The notes beneath the pieces were generated by a model. It saw only the letters and a program-made list of their open reading frames with translations, ran no database searches and was not told the origin of the DNA. The position numbers were made by a program, and so were the translations under genes. Source: Pollenia angustigena (Eukaryota > Arthropoda > Insecta > Diptera > Polleniidae). Taken from it: a stretch of 64,000 bases of DNA. The stretch spans positions 51,616,957 to 51,680,956 of the forward strand of contig OV884059.1 in NCBI GenBank assembly GCA_930367215.1. The letters are read 5' to 3'. Positions 23,144-33,946 of the stretch are shown here, piece by piece; position 1 is the stretch's first letter, and the number at the start of each line of letters is the position of its first letter.

Positions 23144-23812
23144 TATCATATTTACTACTTACATAATCTGGTCGACATTAGACGAAAAAAAGCAAGATTA
23201 ATTATCTACAAAAACAACTTTTATTTGTTTATAATACTAGATTTCTTTTTAAATGCATGTATGCCCGTTAACATTATAACATAGGTGTGGCACTATTAGT
23301 TTTCAAGTTAAGCACCTATTTAAAAAAAAAAATTATTCAAATGAGCTAAAAAAAATTAACTTCTACTTTTAAACTTTAACTACCAACTTATAACGTCACT
23401 ACATAATTTATATGTACCCTTAATTTACTTTTATTATTTACTTATCGAGAGATTAAAGAACTCGTATTTACTGTGTTTAAAAGTTTTAATAATAAAATTC
23501 AATTACATTTAGTTTTTAAAATTATTGGTTTTTTCATTTGATATTCGTATTGTAGGAATATATATATTTTCTAAGTATATACACTAAGTAAATGCATTTC
23601 ACAGCCATTAAAATAAATGAAATTATATTTCTATATTGGCACGATAATTAAGAATACGATAACATACATATCGTTACTTTAATATAGAAAAGCCCTAACT
23701 AACGTTTTCCTTACTTTACAGGAGAAGGAAAAAACTTAATAAAAACTGTAGTATTGTAGTTCCGATTTTTTTTAAACGCAGTTTTTTATTAAATTGTTCG
23801 GAGAATACTTAC
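23144..23812. other. Non-coding part of the Harbinger element
   Basis: AT-rich sequence between the nested MITE and the last recognised MADF-protein exon. It may hold a further 3' exon and the poly(A) signal of that gene; none can be named with confidence. Confidence 0.4.
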
Positions 23813-24536
23813 GTTTAAGTTACAGCCTCCTTTTCTAATATTAATAAAGTCCTCAATAAATCTTAATTTGGGAAACCAATATGCTGATGGAACATAATTC
23901 TCTTCATCACCTGCACCACTTTTTCTCTCTTTCATTTTAGCCACTTCACGTGTGTATTGACCACGTAAATACGACATTTTGTTCTAAAAAAAACAGAAAA
24001 GTTAAACGATAATTGTTTAATTCATACATATGTGGCTTAATATGCAAACCTGCTAAAACTCCGTTTCAACACATTTCACAGGAGAGATAAAAGTTTTTAT
24101 GTTTCCTATTTGCTACTTGATAGGAAAACCAAAAATATAGTTGATTTGACACACTTCAAATTAAAGAAAAACTACATGGCGAGGCATATATTTTTCTATC
24201 ACACGGCAACAATATCTCAAATCACTTGAAATGTGGATTTAGCCGGTTTGCACATTAAGCCGACGAAATAGCCAAACTTACCTTTATTTCTGGGACACCT
24301 ACTTCAAAATTAAGGCTTTTTAATTTGTTTGCAATTTCATTAAAAGCATCATACCGCGCATGTTTGTTGTGGTAAAATTTGTTTTTCGGATTGAAGAGAC
24401 ATTCATATGTCTGCCACATTTCTATCATAGGAAGCACGGCTTCCTTGGGCCAGTCAAACTTAATAGTTTAATAATAAATATTTATTTAATTAAATTATAC
24501 AAAAAGTACACTCACCTTTACTATTTCTGCTTCCAT
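23813..24536 (-). CDS. MADF/Myb-like DNA-binding protein of the Harbinger element
   Basis: Three exons on the minus strand: 24536-24516 (MEAEIVK), 24458-24282 and 23983-23813, each with GT-AG borders (GTGAGT, GTAAGT donors). Together they read as a MADF domain: WPKEAVLPMIEMW, NPKNKFYHNKHARYDAFNEIANKL, then YLRGQYTREVAKMK and AYWFPKLRFIEDF. A donor GTAAGTATT follows the last exon, so at least one more exon is expected. In PIF/Harbinger elements this second protein binds the ends and helps nuclear import of the nuclease; that role is family knowledge. Confidence 0.75.
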
Positions 24537-25066
24537 TTTATTCCAAATATTTTAAGCAAAATTTGCCATAGGTTTAGCAAACACCAAAGTCGTTCTGGGT
24601 TTCAACTTGGCAAGCTGCCGCCGCAACAAAATTGTTTTTTGTGCCGCAAAATAGTTAAGCCATTTTAAATAATTTTTCTTTAAATTCGAAGATACCAATT
24701 TATTAACATTTTTTATTAACATATATGTACATAATTTTATTAAATGTTTAAATGTATATACATATATTGGTATTGTAAAATGCTAATTTTAGCCGGCTAA
24801 GGATTCCGTCAATAGGGGACCGCCGCTAAATGTTTCCTCATGGCATGGATTTCTGCCAACTTTTTTTTTCATAAAAAAAAACAGCTGATGTCAGATGGTT
24901 TGTCAGAAGAAAATAGAGCAAGCTCTAATTGAAATTTTGTCAGATGACTTTGCGTCTGACTTTTACAGAAGCAAAGTTAAAAAGGTAACACACGACATGT
25001 ATGTGTTTTGCAGTGAAAAATTTGACATGTCAGATGACAAATACATGTCGTCTATATGCGCCTTAA

Positions 25067-25156
25067 GGAATGTTGGAAAGATAATTATGGTTTGTTGTTG
25101 TCAGTAAGGACGATCCAATTAATGGCGGCCATTATATACAGGGATTTAATAATTTT
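25067..25156 (+). pseudogene. Packaging ATPase, C-terminal part, plus copy
   Basis: Continuation of the ATPase after the Harbinger insertion: GGAATGTTGGAAAGATAATT and the sequence shared with 18560-18660. A frameshift precedes the last residues, as in the minus copy. The AGATC array follows directly. Confidence 0.7.
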
Positions 25157-25189
25157 ATTATAAGTAAGATTTTATATGAAACAGACCGA

Positions 25190-25320
25190 AAGCAGATATA
25201 AAGCAGATCAAAAGCAGATACAAAGCAGATCAGACGCAGATCGATAGCAGATCAAAAGCAGATCGAAAACAGATCAAAACAGATCGAAAGCAGACCAGAA
25301 GCGATATAAACCAGATCGTT
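25190..25320 (+). promoter_or_regulatory. AGATC(A/G)AAAGC tandem array, copy 2
   Basis: Roughly eleven 11-12-bp units (CAGATCAAAAG, CAGATCGAAAG and variants) lie between the ATPase and the companion ORF in the plus copy. Unit order differs slightly from the array at 18415-18545. Confidence 0.65.
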
Positions 25321-25356
25321 TATAATTTAAAATATAAACACATGCATACAGCAATC

Positions 25357-27732
25357 ATGAGTAAAAATAATGAATGGAAAAGATATTGTTGAAACCAGAG
25401 CGGCATTTAAGGAAATATTTAAAAATATTAAACTTAATAAAATAGAGAAAGTAAATATGTTAGAAGAAACCTTTAAGCCTATAACAAAACCTTTAAAATA
25501 TATAATAAAAAAATTTTATAAGACAAAAATCTTCTGGAACAGTACGATCGCCATCATATCAATGACTATATACACTATCTTCTCCATCACTATAAAGATC
25601 TAATTTAAATCCGAATCTTTCTTATATGGATTATGGTGATGATAATAACGGAGCTGGTTTTAATGAAGAAAATATATCTAATTCCAATATGGTTTATGAT
25701 GACGATGATATTGATAATGTATCTAGTTTGGCGAGGTTAAATGAAGAAAATAAATCTAATAATAATATGGATTATGGTAATGATGATGATATTGAAAATA
25801 ACGAAGATATAATTCCAATATGGATTATGATGATGATATTGATAATGCATCTAGTTTAATGAGGTTAAATGAAGAAAATAAATCTAACTACGACATGTAT
25901 ATTGATGATAATGACCATTGCAGTGAAGATAATAATGACAACAAAGTCCAATACCTAAACAACTTAAAGCGAATAAGAACATTTAGCAACAACACACCTA
26001 CTCTACCTAATATAAAGAGAAAGAAAAATAATATGAAAATTATACAATAAAAAAAAAAAACATCGACATTATTAAAACCAAACAATACTTAAAAGCATAT
26101 TTCACTAAAAACAACAACAACAACAGCAAGCACAATCGAAAAATGATAACAACCAAAAAAACAAGTTAGAGTGCTATATTCGGCTGTGCCGAATCTTTGA
26201 TACCCTCCACCGACAGTTCGAATGTTTAAGGAGTATTATCTGTATAATGTTATGTTTTAGGCGAATAAACTGTTTTCCGGTAGTAGGGTTTATATGGGGC
26301 CTAGGGTAAATTATAGACCGATCGTCACGAAATTTCACAGTGTTATTTCTAGTCCTTTAAAACTGTGACGTACCAATTTCTGTTATGATAGCATTATTAA
26401 TTATGGTTTTAGGTGTACTAAACTGTTTTACGGGTGTAGGGTTTCTATGGGACCTAGGGTAAATTATGTACCGATCTTCACGAAATTTCACAGTATCATT
26501 TATAGTCCTATAAAACTGTGACGTACCAAATTTTGTTACGCTAGCGTTATTTTTTACGGTTTTAGGCGTACTAAACTGTTTTTCGGGAGTAGTGTTTATA
26601 TGGGGCTTAGGGTAAATTATGGACGGATCTTCACGAAATTTAACAGCGTGATTTCCAGTCAAATAAAACAAATTTTTGCAAAATTTTAATTCATTCCGTA
26701 CCTTGTTCCAGCATTTATGTTATTTTTTGTAACAAAATTATCCATTTTTTTAGGTGGTGGTTCCACATTTTGATTCATAGCTCTGGTCCTACTGAACCGA
26801 TTTTGCTGGATTTCAATCCCAAACTGCTTAGGATAACTACAAGCAATCTGGCACCAAGTTTGTTAATTTCTTTTTAGTTGTTCGAAAGTGAGCGTGTTTT
26901 CAACAGACGGACAGACAGACGGACATGGCTAAATCGACTTACAATTACTCAAGGACCCAGAATATATATACTTTATGGGGTCTGACAAACTTAATATACC
27001 CTCTTCACAACTAATTGTGGTGGAGGGTATAAAAATCTAAAACGAAAGAATATTCATTGCTATCAAATTTCGATGAAGGTGGTGATAGAAAACGCAACAA
27101 AATCACACATTTATTTTCTAAACGTAAAAGTAAAACACAATTAAATACCGATAAGAAACGAATTAAATTAAGTAATTCAAAATCAAATGAATCACCACTA
27201 TATGAAAATATTATGTTGTTAATAAATAATAAAATGGTTGATAGAATCTATGGATTTAATATAGACCATGCTGGAAATTGGCGATATGGAACAAACAAAC
27301 TAAAATTTAATAACGGTAACACTTTATAGGCGATAAAAAATTGAAATTGACACCAGGATTATTTGAACTATTATTCCACATAAAACCTTTACATTATAAT
27401 AAAATAGATTTAAAAAAATATGAAATATTCTTATTAATACAAATGTACACAGACAGTCAAATAAACAAATTAAAGCAACTAAAGCATTTAAATATGAACG
27501 CATTATAAAAAAATTTTTTAATACAAAGAGTAATATTCTTACTAAAAGTAGTGGATTATCCTTAAAATTAGTAGAAAAACGTAAACCAAACTATATTTAT
27601 TGGGATGATCCTAATGAATTAGTCGACAGATTACGTTTACTCCTTTCCTCGGAAGGTGCTGGTCATAATAATCATAAAAACGAGATAATTTCAATTATTG
27701 AGGAACTTACAGAGGCTAATATAATTTATTAA
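25357..27732 (+). pseudogene. Companion ORF of the virus-like element, plus copy
   Basis: ATG at 25357, then an early frameshift. It continues with the KAAFKEIF-type helix region (25370-25603), an expanded acidic region with three tandem LNEENKSN units (25626-25920), the basic KRIRTFSNN block, and a C-terminal part with LTPGLFEL-type and YIYWDDPNEL motifs ending at a TAA at 27732. A Helentron-like element interrupts it at 26161-27034. It has more acidic repeats than the minus copy. Function unknown; see the minus copy for family comments. Confidence 0.7.
26161..27034 (+). mobile_element. Helentron-like (HINE/mini-me) element with 150-bp repeats
   Basis: It begins ACAAGTTAGAGTGC with the ATTCGGCTGTGCCGAAT hairpin and ends GGTGGAGGGTATAAAAATC. 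The middle holds three ~150-bp units containing TATGGGGCCTAGGGTAAATT (26289, 26435, 26590). GACGGACAGACAGACGGACA near 26910 is the (GTCY)n microsatellite in reverse. The minus copy of the host ORF shows the unfilled site (CCAAAAACAATCTAAAAC), and no target duplication is seen, as expected for rolling-circle elements. Confidence 0.8.
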
Positions 27733-27891
27733 AAACATTTTTTTTTTTGTCATTATTTTTTATTGAATCTTCATATATTAAATATGAACTAACAATAATT
27801 AATCAAATCTTAACCTAATACGTTATTTTATGTCCTGCCAGTGCAAGACAAAATTTTCTTCATCACGGGTTCTGTTCACCTATATAGGTGT

Positions 27892-30527
27892 TTATCGCTC
27901 ATCTAATTGGGTAAGTGCTGCAGTGTCTCTTCTTCTTAAGCGAGTGTGGCCGCCATGATTTAAAATATTTCGAGCTAGTGGATTTGGGTGTTGTTCAAGC
28001 CTTTTTAAATATTTGATTGCATATTTTGTAATCATAGTTTTCACTAATGGCATATTGAGATCCTTATGAATGTTTAAGTTTTTAACATACCAGGGAGCTG
28101 CTGTGATTATTCGAAGAAGTTTATTTTGGCGCCTTTGAATTTTGTCGATATTAGAGGCCGAGGCAGTGCCCCATAGTTGAATACCGTAGCACCAGATAGG
28201 CTTTAAGATAGAGTTGTAAAGTAGGAGCTTGCAATCGAGACTAAGGACAGAATTTCTTCCAATAAGCCAATGAATTTGAATGGCTTTTAGTTTCATTTGA
28301 ATTAATTTTGCCTCTATATGGCATTTCCACGTTAATCGCCGATCCAGATGTATACCGAGATATTTTACATGCGAATGTTGAGGAATATTTGATTATTGAT
28401 TGTAATAGGGGGGCAAGATTCCCGGCGCAAGGTGAATGTTGTATGTACGCATGTTTGCTCTAGTTGAAATATATGATGCTGTAAGTAACGCGATGCTTCA
28501 TAACGATTTTCGTGGACGCTTAGAAAAGCTGTATCGTCTGCAAATGTTGAAGTTTGTGTATAGTTGCTTGTGGGCATGTCCGAAGTATAAATTAAGTATA
28601 ATAGGGGGCCCAGGATGCTGCCTTGTGGGACTTCAGCGGCAATGGGCTGAGGTGAACTTAAGAAATTTCCTTCTTTAATAATAAATTGACGACCGACTAA
28701 GTAGCTTTCTAGCAGCTTGTGTGTGTTTGCTGGTAAATTTTGCTTCAATTTATGTAATAAGCCTTCATGCCAGACTTTATCAAAAGCTTGCGAAACATCG
28801 ATGAAGAGTGCTGAGCAATATTTTTTTTCTTCAAATGTTTTTCTTATGACATTTACTATTCGATGAGTCTGTTCGATTGTGCTGTGTTTTCTTCTAAATC
28901 CGAACTGATGGTTTGGAATACATCTATTTACACTTAAAATCGGTGTTAATTTTGAAACTAATAATTTCTCAAACAACTTTGACATATTTGATAATAAGCT
29001 AATAGGCCTATAAGACTCAACTTTTGTATGATCTTTACCTGGCTTTGGTATCATGGTAACTAAGGAAACCTTCCATTTTTGAGGATAGTATTCAAGGCGT
29101 AAAATAGCATTAAAAATAAAAAGAATAATTTTCTTTGCTATGCGAGGTAGCTCCAAAAGCATTTTATTACTGATTTTATCAATACCAGGTGCCTTCTTAG
29201 TGTTTAAGTCACAAATAGCCTTTTCGATTTCTCTTAACTCAAATCTGAGGGGAATAGCTGCTCTAGCAGCAACAGGTGGTAACTCGGCCGCAATATTGTG
29301 AAATATATTTGGTGTAAATACGTTTTTCAAGTGACTAACAAACAGATTTCCTTTTTCAATATCGTTTCTTGCCCAATTACCATTCAAGTTTCTTAATGGT
29401 GGCTTAGATATTACTGGCCTTTTTAGATTTCTAGCTGCACGCCATAATGAGTAGTCAGATTGTGGAGTTGCATCAAGTTCCTTAAGATATTTTTCTAGAG
29501 AAGCCGTTTTCTGATTCTGCAGTAACTTTCTTAGCTTTTTTGTGCACTCTTTTAATAAAATCTTAAGTTGCGGGGATCTGTAAAGTTGCCACTCTCTTCG
29601 AACTCTCCTTTTTTCAGTCAAGAGCCGCTCGACATCTGAAGAATATATTTTATTATTTTTAATTTTTTTGGGGGTATCGCTGGAATGTTGAACAGCTAGT
29701 TTCAGAAAACTGTCAAAATTGTCAATAGAGCGATCTACATAATCCGGTGTACTGAGCGGAATATTTTCTGTGCAATGGGTACTGAGATATTTTTTATATT
29801 TTAACCAATTAATTTGCGTAGCTGTCGTCGCTATGTATCCAGTCGGAGGTACAATTCTATTGGGGTTCATTATAGTAACAATTGTAGGTGTGTGGTCGGA
29901 AGATAATTCTAGGGAAGCTTCAACATGAATCGTTTCTATGGGAATGTTTTTAACCACGCCGAAATCGATGACATCTGGTATTTTTTGATGATCAGTGGGC
30001 CAATATGTTGGTTGTCCGCTCGCTACCACATTTAAATTCATTTTAGAAATTGTGTTAAATAAAACACGACCCTTTGGCGTTATAAGTCGCGACCCCCAGA
30101 AGGTATGTTTAGCGTTATAATCGCCAGCGGCTAGGAAACACGGTCCTAATGATTTAAAATATTTATAATATTGGTCCTCCGATATTGAAAATCTAGGCGG
30201 AGAGTATAACGATGAAATTACTAGGTTTCTATTTAATTCCTCAACGCAAATGTTCGTTGCTTGGAGATAATCTTCACGATGATCACACGTTAGGTAGTGT
30301 TTGACTCGGGTTTTTATTAAAATGGCAGAACCTCCACAAGCTCTATCTCGTGGGTCCTTGGTATCATATAGTATATAACCATTTATTTTAAACGTATTTC
30401 TTGAGGTCAAATGAGTTTCAGAAATCATCATGACATCAATTTGTTTATTTTTAAGAAAGTATTCTAATTCATTTTTATGTTGGCGGATGCCGTTTGCGTT
30501 CCAAAAACAAATTTTTAAACAGTTCAT
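27892..30527 (-). pseudogene. Jockey ORF2: endonuclease and reverse transcriptase
   Basis: A 720-aa frame from ATG 30527 has an APE-type endonuclease (ISETHLT, GDYNAKHTFWGSR, SSDHTP) and RT motifs (NTKKAPGIDKISN, LFIDVSQAFDKVWH, PQGSILGPLLYLIY, FADD near residue 660). Compared with the second Jockey element, about 15 residues are missing after the FADD region (around 28430). A frameshift near 28370 then moves to the C-terminal frame (28296-27892) with KYLGIHLDRR-type and WGTASASNIDKIQRRQ motifs. ORF2 starts within the ORF1 stop (ATGA overlap). Nearly complete, but inactive as read. Confidence 0.88.
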
Positions 30528-32045
30528 GGTTTGTTAAGTACAGCTTGCAATAACATCGATTGCATTCTAAGCATTTCCTGCATCATATTACCCATTGTGT
30601 TCGTAAAATTATTTACTGTTTGCACTAATGTTTCCATGGTTTTTTCTAAACGACTTAAATTAGAAACCGGAGTTTCATCATTACTTGGCGAGGCACCTTG
30701 CATTGGCTGATGGTTTGATTTTAGGACGTTAGCGTAAGAGGTTCTGTTATTACTAGGCTGGGGGGCTTGAATTGCATTTGTGTTTACTTGATTTGCAACC
30801 TGCATTTGAGGGGTATTTGTTTTCGGTCCAACCGTTTGCTTGACGATATTATATACAGGGCATCCTCTATAATTCGCAGTGTGATTGCCGCCACAGTTGC
30901 TACATTTTTTTACATTGGGGTCGGTTTTAGACTTATCGCAAGAAACTGTACCGTGTAGTTCACCACATACTACGCAGACAGGGGGTAAGTAGCAGTATGC
31001 CTTGGTATGGCCAAATTCGTGGCAGTTTAAGCACTGAACAGGTCCATTTTTTTGTGCGGCTCTTCTATAGTTATTCTTCTGTAGAGAATATATTTTAAAT
31101 TGTAAATAGGATGTGTTTCGTTTTTTTTAAGTTTTACGTCGCCGGGTTCAAACTCCACTCGAAAAAGTGGTTGGGGAATTTTTTTCTCTATTTTTATTAT
31201 TAACTACATGTTTTACCTTGAAGCCTTTTTCTTCTAGGAATGTTTTAACCTCTTCTGGATCCACACATGAGTCAATACCCTAAATCACTACCTGTAGAAA
31301 TTTACTGCTTTTCAGTTGGTAGGTTTAAAAGTTTTTTTTAAGCGTTTCAAAGTTGTTTACTATTTTGCGAAAATCATTCTCATTATTGACTTGTATTTTT
31401 GTCTCGTTTATACTTCCACGCTTTATAGCCGCTACGTAAAACGAATTTTCACCTATCACCGATATCAAACTCTTTATGAGCTAATTTGAATTTTGCTCCC
31501 TTAGATATATCGGGGGAGGCTTGGATGGTTTAATGACGTTTGGTGCTTCAGAGGATTCATCCTCCAGAATTGCAAAACGATTTTGAGTATTTATTTTATC
31601 AAAAGATGGTACTTTTGAGGCCGAAGCAACTGCTGCAGAGGTAGGGCTGCGTCCCCGTTTAAGCACTGTTATGTACCTGTCCATACCAACTTGTACTGTT
31701 GGCTTTTGACAACTTTTTACAGGGGGGTTTTCCATTGCATTTGTATTTGAGTTCATGGTATCATTTCCCACTAAATTTGTTTTTGACGTCACGGCAATAC
31801 TTGCTGGGCTGGCAACACTTGTCACCAAATCTAGTAGTAGTTATTTTTTTTAATGAGTCACTATCCACTGTTTTTGTAAACACCGAGGGTAATAGGGAAC
31901 GTGTTCGAGTAATTGGCTTAGCCGTTAAATAGTTTATATTGTTTTGTTTTGTTTTATTTATTTCTGCATTATTTCCATTTGCATTAACTAAAACATAAAC
32001 GTTTCTTTCATTTTGTCCTAGTGTTGTTTCACTGTTCGTACTCAT
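30524..32045 (-). pseudogene. Jockey ORF1 (gag-like) with CCHC knuckles
   Basis: From ATG 32045, several frames cover a low-complexity N-terminal region (T/S/N-rich). A central region near 31050-30850 holds CCHC-type zinc knuckles (CLNCHEFGHTKAYC, CVVCGELHGTVSC, CSNCGGNHTANYRGC), followed by a C-terminal tail ending at 30524. Frameshifts lie near 31480 and 31100. The protein would coat the element RNA. Confidence 0.78.
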
Positions 32046-32393
32046 GCAAAGAGTTGTTTTTCACCGTTTTGCTTTGCTCTTAATATTTTTATTATTTATT
32101 GTATTTTACAACAACAAAAAAAAAATAAGAAATTTAAACTTAAATGTTTTTGTTCAAAATATGTATACACATGTATGAACATTCATACGTACATATATAT
32201 TTTTACTATTTTGTTTTATTTAATTTTATCGTTTTAATTGTTCACTATAATGTTAAATAACAAAATATATTATTTATTTTTAAGCGTCCATTCGCTGCTT
32301 ATATTAAAAAGTCAAATGTGATTAATTGATAGTTCAAATCGTATGCGGGTTTAAAAATACTCTGTATCACAACAAAACACAAACCGAACTCTC

Positions 32394-32723
32394 ATGAGTT
32401 TTATAAATAAATTTGGAGAAAGCTCAACACCTAAGTATAAATTTAAAGATTCAAAACTAAGACCAATTCTATTGGTCTTGCTGTAAACAATCATGTTTTT
32501 GATATGCATAAAAAAAGAATATCTGGAGGATAGAAATAAACTTCGAACAATAACTAATCGATATGGGGAACATTACAATAATTGTGCTTGGTCAGATGAA
32601 AATTATACGTGTGATCTAGATACTTTTTCCTGTTCCCAGCTTTAAGAAAACAAAAGAAGCTGCCATAGAAGAAGCTAATGAAATCATGGAATATTATAAT
32701 AATAATATACATTATTATTATTA
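32394..32723 (+). pseudogene. Possible third ORF of the virus-like element
   Basis: An ATG at 32394 opens MSFINKFGESSTPKYKF. Further short coherent frames follow (VFDMHKKRISG, NKLRTITNRYGEHYNNC, KKTKEAAIEEANEIMEYY), ending in a TAA at 32723. The start resembles short tail/fibre-like proteins of virus-like elements that I recall, but this is weak. It lies just beyond the Jockey insertion that follows the companion ORF, consistent with gene order ATPase, companion, this ORF. Confidence 0.3.
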
Positions 32724-32759
32724 ACTTAATGGAAAAATTATACTTTTAATAAAATGAAA

Positions 32760-33010
32760 ACATTAACATAAACATCTATCAAACTATTTGTTTTATTTTC
32801 TTATTCACAAACAGTTTCTTTGTTTATAAAATCATATTTCCATACAAACATAAAATAAATTTATCACGTACAAATGTAGTATTCATTCGACAAATAAAAA
32901 GGTTTCATATTACAAAAAAAGACAATTATGAAAAGGAACAAATAGCAGATTTTAAAAAATATTTATTTTTTCTAAGTTTAAATTCTTGCATTATTTTATT
33001 TCATACTAGC
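32760..33010 (+). repeat. Dispersed repeat shared with 47510-47730
   Basis: Sequence around TATCAAACTATTTGTTTTATTTTC and AAAAGGTTTCATATTACA recurs at 47510-47730 and in part at 47830-47885. At 32.7 kb it directly follows the putative third ORF of the virus-like element and may be its 3' flank. No coding function is seen. Confidence 0.65.
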
Positions 33011-33059
33011 TTAAACCCGGTGCGCTTTGCTACCCTCATCGAAACAAAATTAAGTAGTA

Positions 33060-33741
33060 ACAAGTACGAGTGCTATATTCGGCTGTGCCGAATCTTATAT
33101 ACCCTTCACCAATGTGCGAGCAGAATACAGAGCAAATACACAAAAACTAAATAATTTTTACATACATATTTACAATACTTTAAACTTCATTTTGAATAAA
33201 ATTTAAAAAGCGAGAACTGGTAAATATTTTTTTAAATCGTTTTTAGAACATAAAAAAAATAAAACTATTAAAAAAAAATTTTTCTTTTTAAAAAACCAAG
33301 ATTCGAACCAGGGAACTCTCAGTTTCTAACTTAACACACCCCTAGACAACTGAACCATGAAGGAACGTTAATTGAATATCATTAAAATGAAACATGGCAC
33401 GTTTACTGTTCACAAAATTCAACACATTTGAGTTGTAATTCGTTTGATGTTTTTGTTCACAGCAATAGCAAAGTTGTAAACCATAATAAAAAAAACTACA
33501 AATCAACTTATTTGAGTTGTAAACCGAAATAGGGAAATATATGCACCAAAATAGTTTGTGCCATGTATGTGTGTTTGTTTGTTTTCTTTTATCTTTTTTG
33601 GCGAGTTTTTAAGTAGCAAAAAACACAACAATTCCTAGTTTCTATTTGTTAAAATTATTTCGTTAAATAGATGAAATAATAAAGAAGGGTGATAACGAAT
33701 ATCATATGGGGTATTATGCTAGTATATGTAAACCATTGAAA
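33060..33741 (+). mobile_element. Helentron-like element with tRNA-like module
   Basis: Starts ACAAGTACGAGTGCTATATTCGGCTGTGCCGAATC and TATACCCTTCACC. The first 100 bp match the copy at 44082, and then it carries a tRNA-like module (33287-33364, minus). The distal end is not clear; the following ~380 bp are AT-rich and unassigned. Confidence 0.6.
33287..33364 (-). repeat. tRNA-like Pol III promoter module 3
   Basis: On the minus strand an A box TGGTTCAGTTG (33357-33347) with TCTAGG after it, and a B box GGTTCGAATC (33309-33300). The T stem has 4 of 5 pairs. It lies antisense to the hairpin-first orientation of its Helentron-like host, as do modules 1 and 2. Confidence 0.6.
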
Positions 33742-33905
33742 GGGGGGGGGGGGGGGGGTGACGGATTTCAGTATTTTGATTATAACTCAGCCATTTTTTA
33801 ACCGATTTTACAGATTTATAAACCGTTTAAGAAGAAATTTGCCAGTTGTTTGGGCTATAAATCTTGGACTCGGGAAGATCTATGTTTCCCAAAAGTATTT
33901 ATTTA
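33742..33905 (-). repeat. 17-bp G run and truncated mini-me
   Basis: A run of 17 G (33742-33758) abuts a minus-strand mini-me fragment (AGTATTTTGATTATAACTCAGCC, CTTGGACTCGGGAAGATC) that stops at ~33900. Confidence 0.65.
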
Positions 33906-33946
33906 TTTAATATATATAATTAGGTCTATTGATAAATCCTTACAGC

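Larger units (their letters stand above)
20340..25063 (+). mobile_element. Complete PIF/Harbinger element, 4724 bp
   Basis: Terminal inverted repeats AGGCGCCCGTACACGACATG (20340) and the inverted match ending at 25063 share ~40 bp, including GACATGTATTTGTCATCTGAC. They are flanked by TAA at 20337-20339 and 25064-25066, the 3-bp TWA target of this superfamily. The unfilled site survives in the minus ATPase copy (~18650-18663). The element carries the usual gene pair: a DDE nuclease (plus) and a MADF/Myb-like protein (minus). A TA-inserting MITE (22135-23143) sits between them. Confidence 0.93.
27738..32390 (-). mobile_element. Jockey-type LINE 1
   Basis: Minus-strand element with ORF1 (gag-like) and ORF2 (endonuclease plus RT). 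The 3' end is a T run on the plus strand (27740-27751), a poly(A) tail in the element. The tail abuts the end of the companion ORF at 27732. The 5' boundary lies near 32300-32390; I could not find a convincing target duplication. Confidence 0.82.

Noticed and set aside
24895..25107. 70-aa frame at the right end of the Harbinger element
   Set aside because: It overlaps the terminal inverted repeat and is not conserved with any part of the transposase.
33742..33758. G-quadruplex element
   Set aside because: A single 17-G homopolymer at a repeat junction is as likely a simple-sequence expansion or assembly artefact.
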